Below, one piece after another: positions 32,644-33,402 of a stretch of DNA of 33,402 bases. Position numbers and translations under genes: made by a program. Position 1 is the first letter of the stretch, and each line of letters begins with the position of its first letter. This DNA comes from G020353115 sp964389685 (lineage in GTDB: Bacteria > Bacteroidota > Bacteroidia > Bacteroidales > VadinHA17). The notes under the pieces were generated by a model. It was given only the letters and a program-made list of their open reading frames with translations, was not told the DNA's origin and searched no databases. The stretch lies in contig CAYMFM010000043.1 of NCBI GenBank assembly GCA_964389685.1, positions 1 through 33,402 of the forward strand, given 5' to 3'.

Positions 32644-33339
32644 ATGAAACAAATAATAGGATTAGCAATATTGACTCTTTTATTTTCAAGCTGTTCTAAT
32701 ATGATTATTGGAAAATATAGAATGAGTATTATGCCACCATATTCAGACTATACATTTGGAATTAATAGATTCTCACATTATGTAAATGGAGATGTTTATG
32801 GAGAATTTGGAAAAGGTACATATTCAATAAAAAATGATACTTTGGTGTTAAATTTTATCGATTTGAAAAACAATGAGGCAATTGTTTCTATTCAGGTTGA
32901 TTCTGCAAAACAAGATAAATTTCATTATAATTTTAGGATAGTTGATAAGGATTCAAAAGACACCTTTATTGGAGCGAATGTAGTCATATATAATAAAGAT
33001 TCCGTTATAAATAAAGGAATGACAAACTATGATGGAGAACTGGGTTTGACAGGAGAACAACGAGCCGATAAAATAATAGTATCATATATCGGATACGATG
33101 AAATATCAATAGCGGATAATTTCGGATATATTAATGACATTTATATTGAATGGAGTAGTGATTGGTTAAGGAAAATTGGAGAATCAACAAAAAAATATAA
33201 GGTATTAGAAAAAAACAGAAATATTATAAGATTAAGAAACTTTAATAATGATACAATTAGTTTGATTCGCAAGAGATTAAGTGGCAAATTAGATAAAGGA
33301 AAAATATCACGAGAAAAATTCATTAAAAAGATTGAATAA
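32644..33339 (+). CDS. Lipoprotein with carboxypeptidase-regulatory-like domain (cassette C6)
   Basis: 231 aa. Lipoprotein signal MKQIIGLAILTLLFSSC with predicted lipidated Cys17. The middle (~97-165) fits a CarboxypepD_reg-like beta-sandwich: FRIVDKDSKDTFIGANVVIY, then GMTNYDGELGL and IIVSYIGYDEISI. That module is common at the N-termini of Bacteroidota outer-membrane receptors, but here it is on a free lipoprotein. The C-terminal tail is Lys/Arg-rich and probably disordered. It is the sole gene of cassette C6. Function unknown; periplasmic or outer-membrane-anchored by prediction. Confidence 0.8.
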   Translation: MKQIIGLAILTLLFSSCSNMIIGKYRMSIMPPYSDYTFGINRFSHYVNGDVYGEFGKGTYSIKNDTLVLNFIDLKNNEAIVSIQVDSAKQDKFHYNFRIVDKDSKDTFIGANVVIYNKDSVINKGMTNYDGELGLTGEQRADKIIVSYIGYDEISIADNFGYINDIYIEWSSDWLRKIGESTKKYKVLEKNRNIIRLRNFNNDTISLIRKRLSGKLDKGKISREKFIKKIE

Positions 33340-33343
33340 CAAC

Positions 33344-33402
33344 GCTTTACAATAAATAGGACTTCATGTGGCCGGAACGGCCAAGCATGAAGTCCCGGTT
33401 GA
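33344..33402 (+). other. attC-like site closing cassette C6 (runs to the window end)
   Basis: Opens GCTTTACAAT (complement of C6 start TTGTAAAGC). Arms GGACTTCATG (33359-33368) and CATGAAGTCC (33386-33395) extend into TGGCCG/CGGCCA, with an unpaired AG on the right arm, like the extrahelical bases of attC sites. Closes at G33398^TTGA, so an eighth cassette starts at 33399. Confidence 0.8.

Larger units (their letters stand above)
28997..33402 (+). mobile_element. Integron-like cassette array: seven cassettes plus the start of an eighth
   Basis: Boundaries inferred from G^TT junctions at 28996, 29266, 29770, 30763, 31405, 31909, 32610 and 33398. Cassettes C0-C6 are 270, 504, 993, 642, 504, 701 and 788 bp. 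In each, the first 8-12 bases are the reverse complement of the bases that open its own attC-like site: TTATGTGGC/GCCACATAA in C2, TTGTGGGTA/TACCCACAA in C3, TTGTAAAGC/GCTTTACAA in C6. This is exactly what cassette circularisation through attC produces. Genes are all on the plus strand, one or none per cassette. The cassette genes are visibly more A+T-rich than the chromosomal genes to the left. The array continues past the window. Confidence 0.85.

Noticed and set aside
28997..33402. Insertion sequences or a transposon as explanation of the repeats
   Set aside because: No transposase or target-site duplications. The terminal complementarity is specific to each unit, which fits cassettes and not copies of one IS.
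1..33402. tRNA, rRNA or other standard RNA genes
   Set aside because: Nothing resembling a tRNA cloverleaf or rRNA segment was recognised by eye in the intergenic regions; a covariance search was not possible here.

Overview
The window looks like a chromosomal segment of an anaerobic member of the Bacteroidota (Bacteroidales or Marinilabiliales-like), probably from a draft or metagenome assembly. Four things point there. One protein ends in a gliding-motility/type IX secretion (type B) sorting domain. Several genes are preceded by the Bacteroidota -7 element TAnnTTTG. There is a propeller-Y_Y_Y sensor architecture. An O2-sensitive glycyl radical enzyme sits with its activase. A 100-N scaffold gap at 25877-25976 is flanked by an exact 55-bp duplication and interrupts the glycyl radical enzyme; collapsing it restores one 787-aa frame.

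Layout. 1-4.2 kb: two paralogous ClC anion channels/transporters with CBS domains (minus strand), separated by a GxxExxY gene that sits between inverted GCAAAG-rich repeats. 4.4-8.6 kb: a catalytic plus non-catalytic M16 peptidase pair and a secreted T9SS-sorted protein, probably one operon. 8.7-13.6 kb: a (p)ppGpp synthetase/hydrolase, a Fur-family regulator abutting purA, and a cytidylate-kinase-like protein. 14-23 kb: a SPOR lipoprotein, an acyl-CoA synthetase, then an M1 peptidase, a membrane protein and a large propeller/SpoIIE phosphatase sensor in tight succession. 23.5-27.3 kb (minus strand): a trans-4-hydroxyproline-dehydratase-type glycyl radical enzyme and its activase, surrounded by degenerate short tandem repeats. 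A 26-codon ORF with promoter, Shine-Dalgarno and hairpin lies upstream of the activase.

The most interesting part is 27.56-33.40 kb. A 448-aa tyrosine recombinase carries two N-terminal HARP-like repeats and lacks the extra insertion of integron integrases. It is followed immediately by a run of seven integron-like cassettes, all in the same orientation. Each junction is G^TT. In every cassette the first 8-12 bases are the reverse complement of the bases opening that cassette's own attC-like site, which is the signature of cassettes that circularise through a folded attC. Site lengths range from about 50 to 190 bp. Cassette genes encode an LCMT/TcmP-like methyltransferase and three exported proteins. 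Two cassettes are diverged 504-bp copies with no convincing gene. The array runs off the right end of the window. My working hypothesis is an integron-like system driven by a HARP-repeat tyrosine recombinase instead of a canonical IntI.
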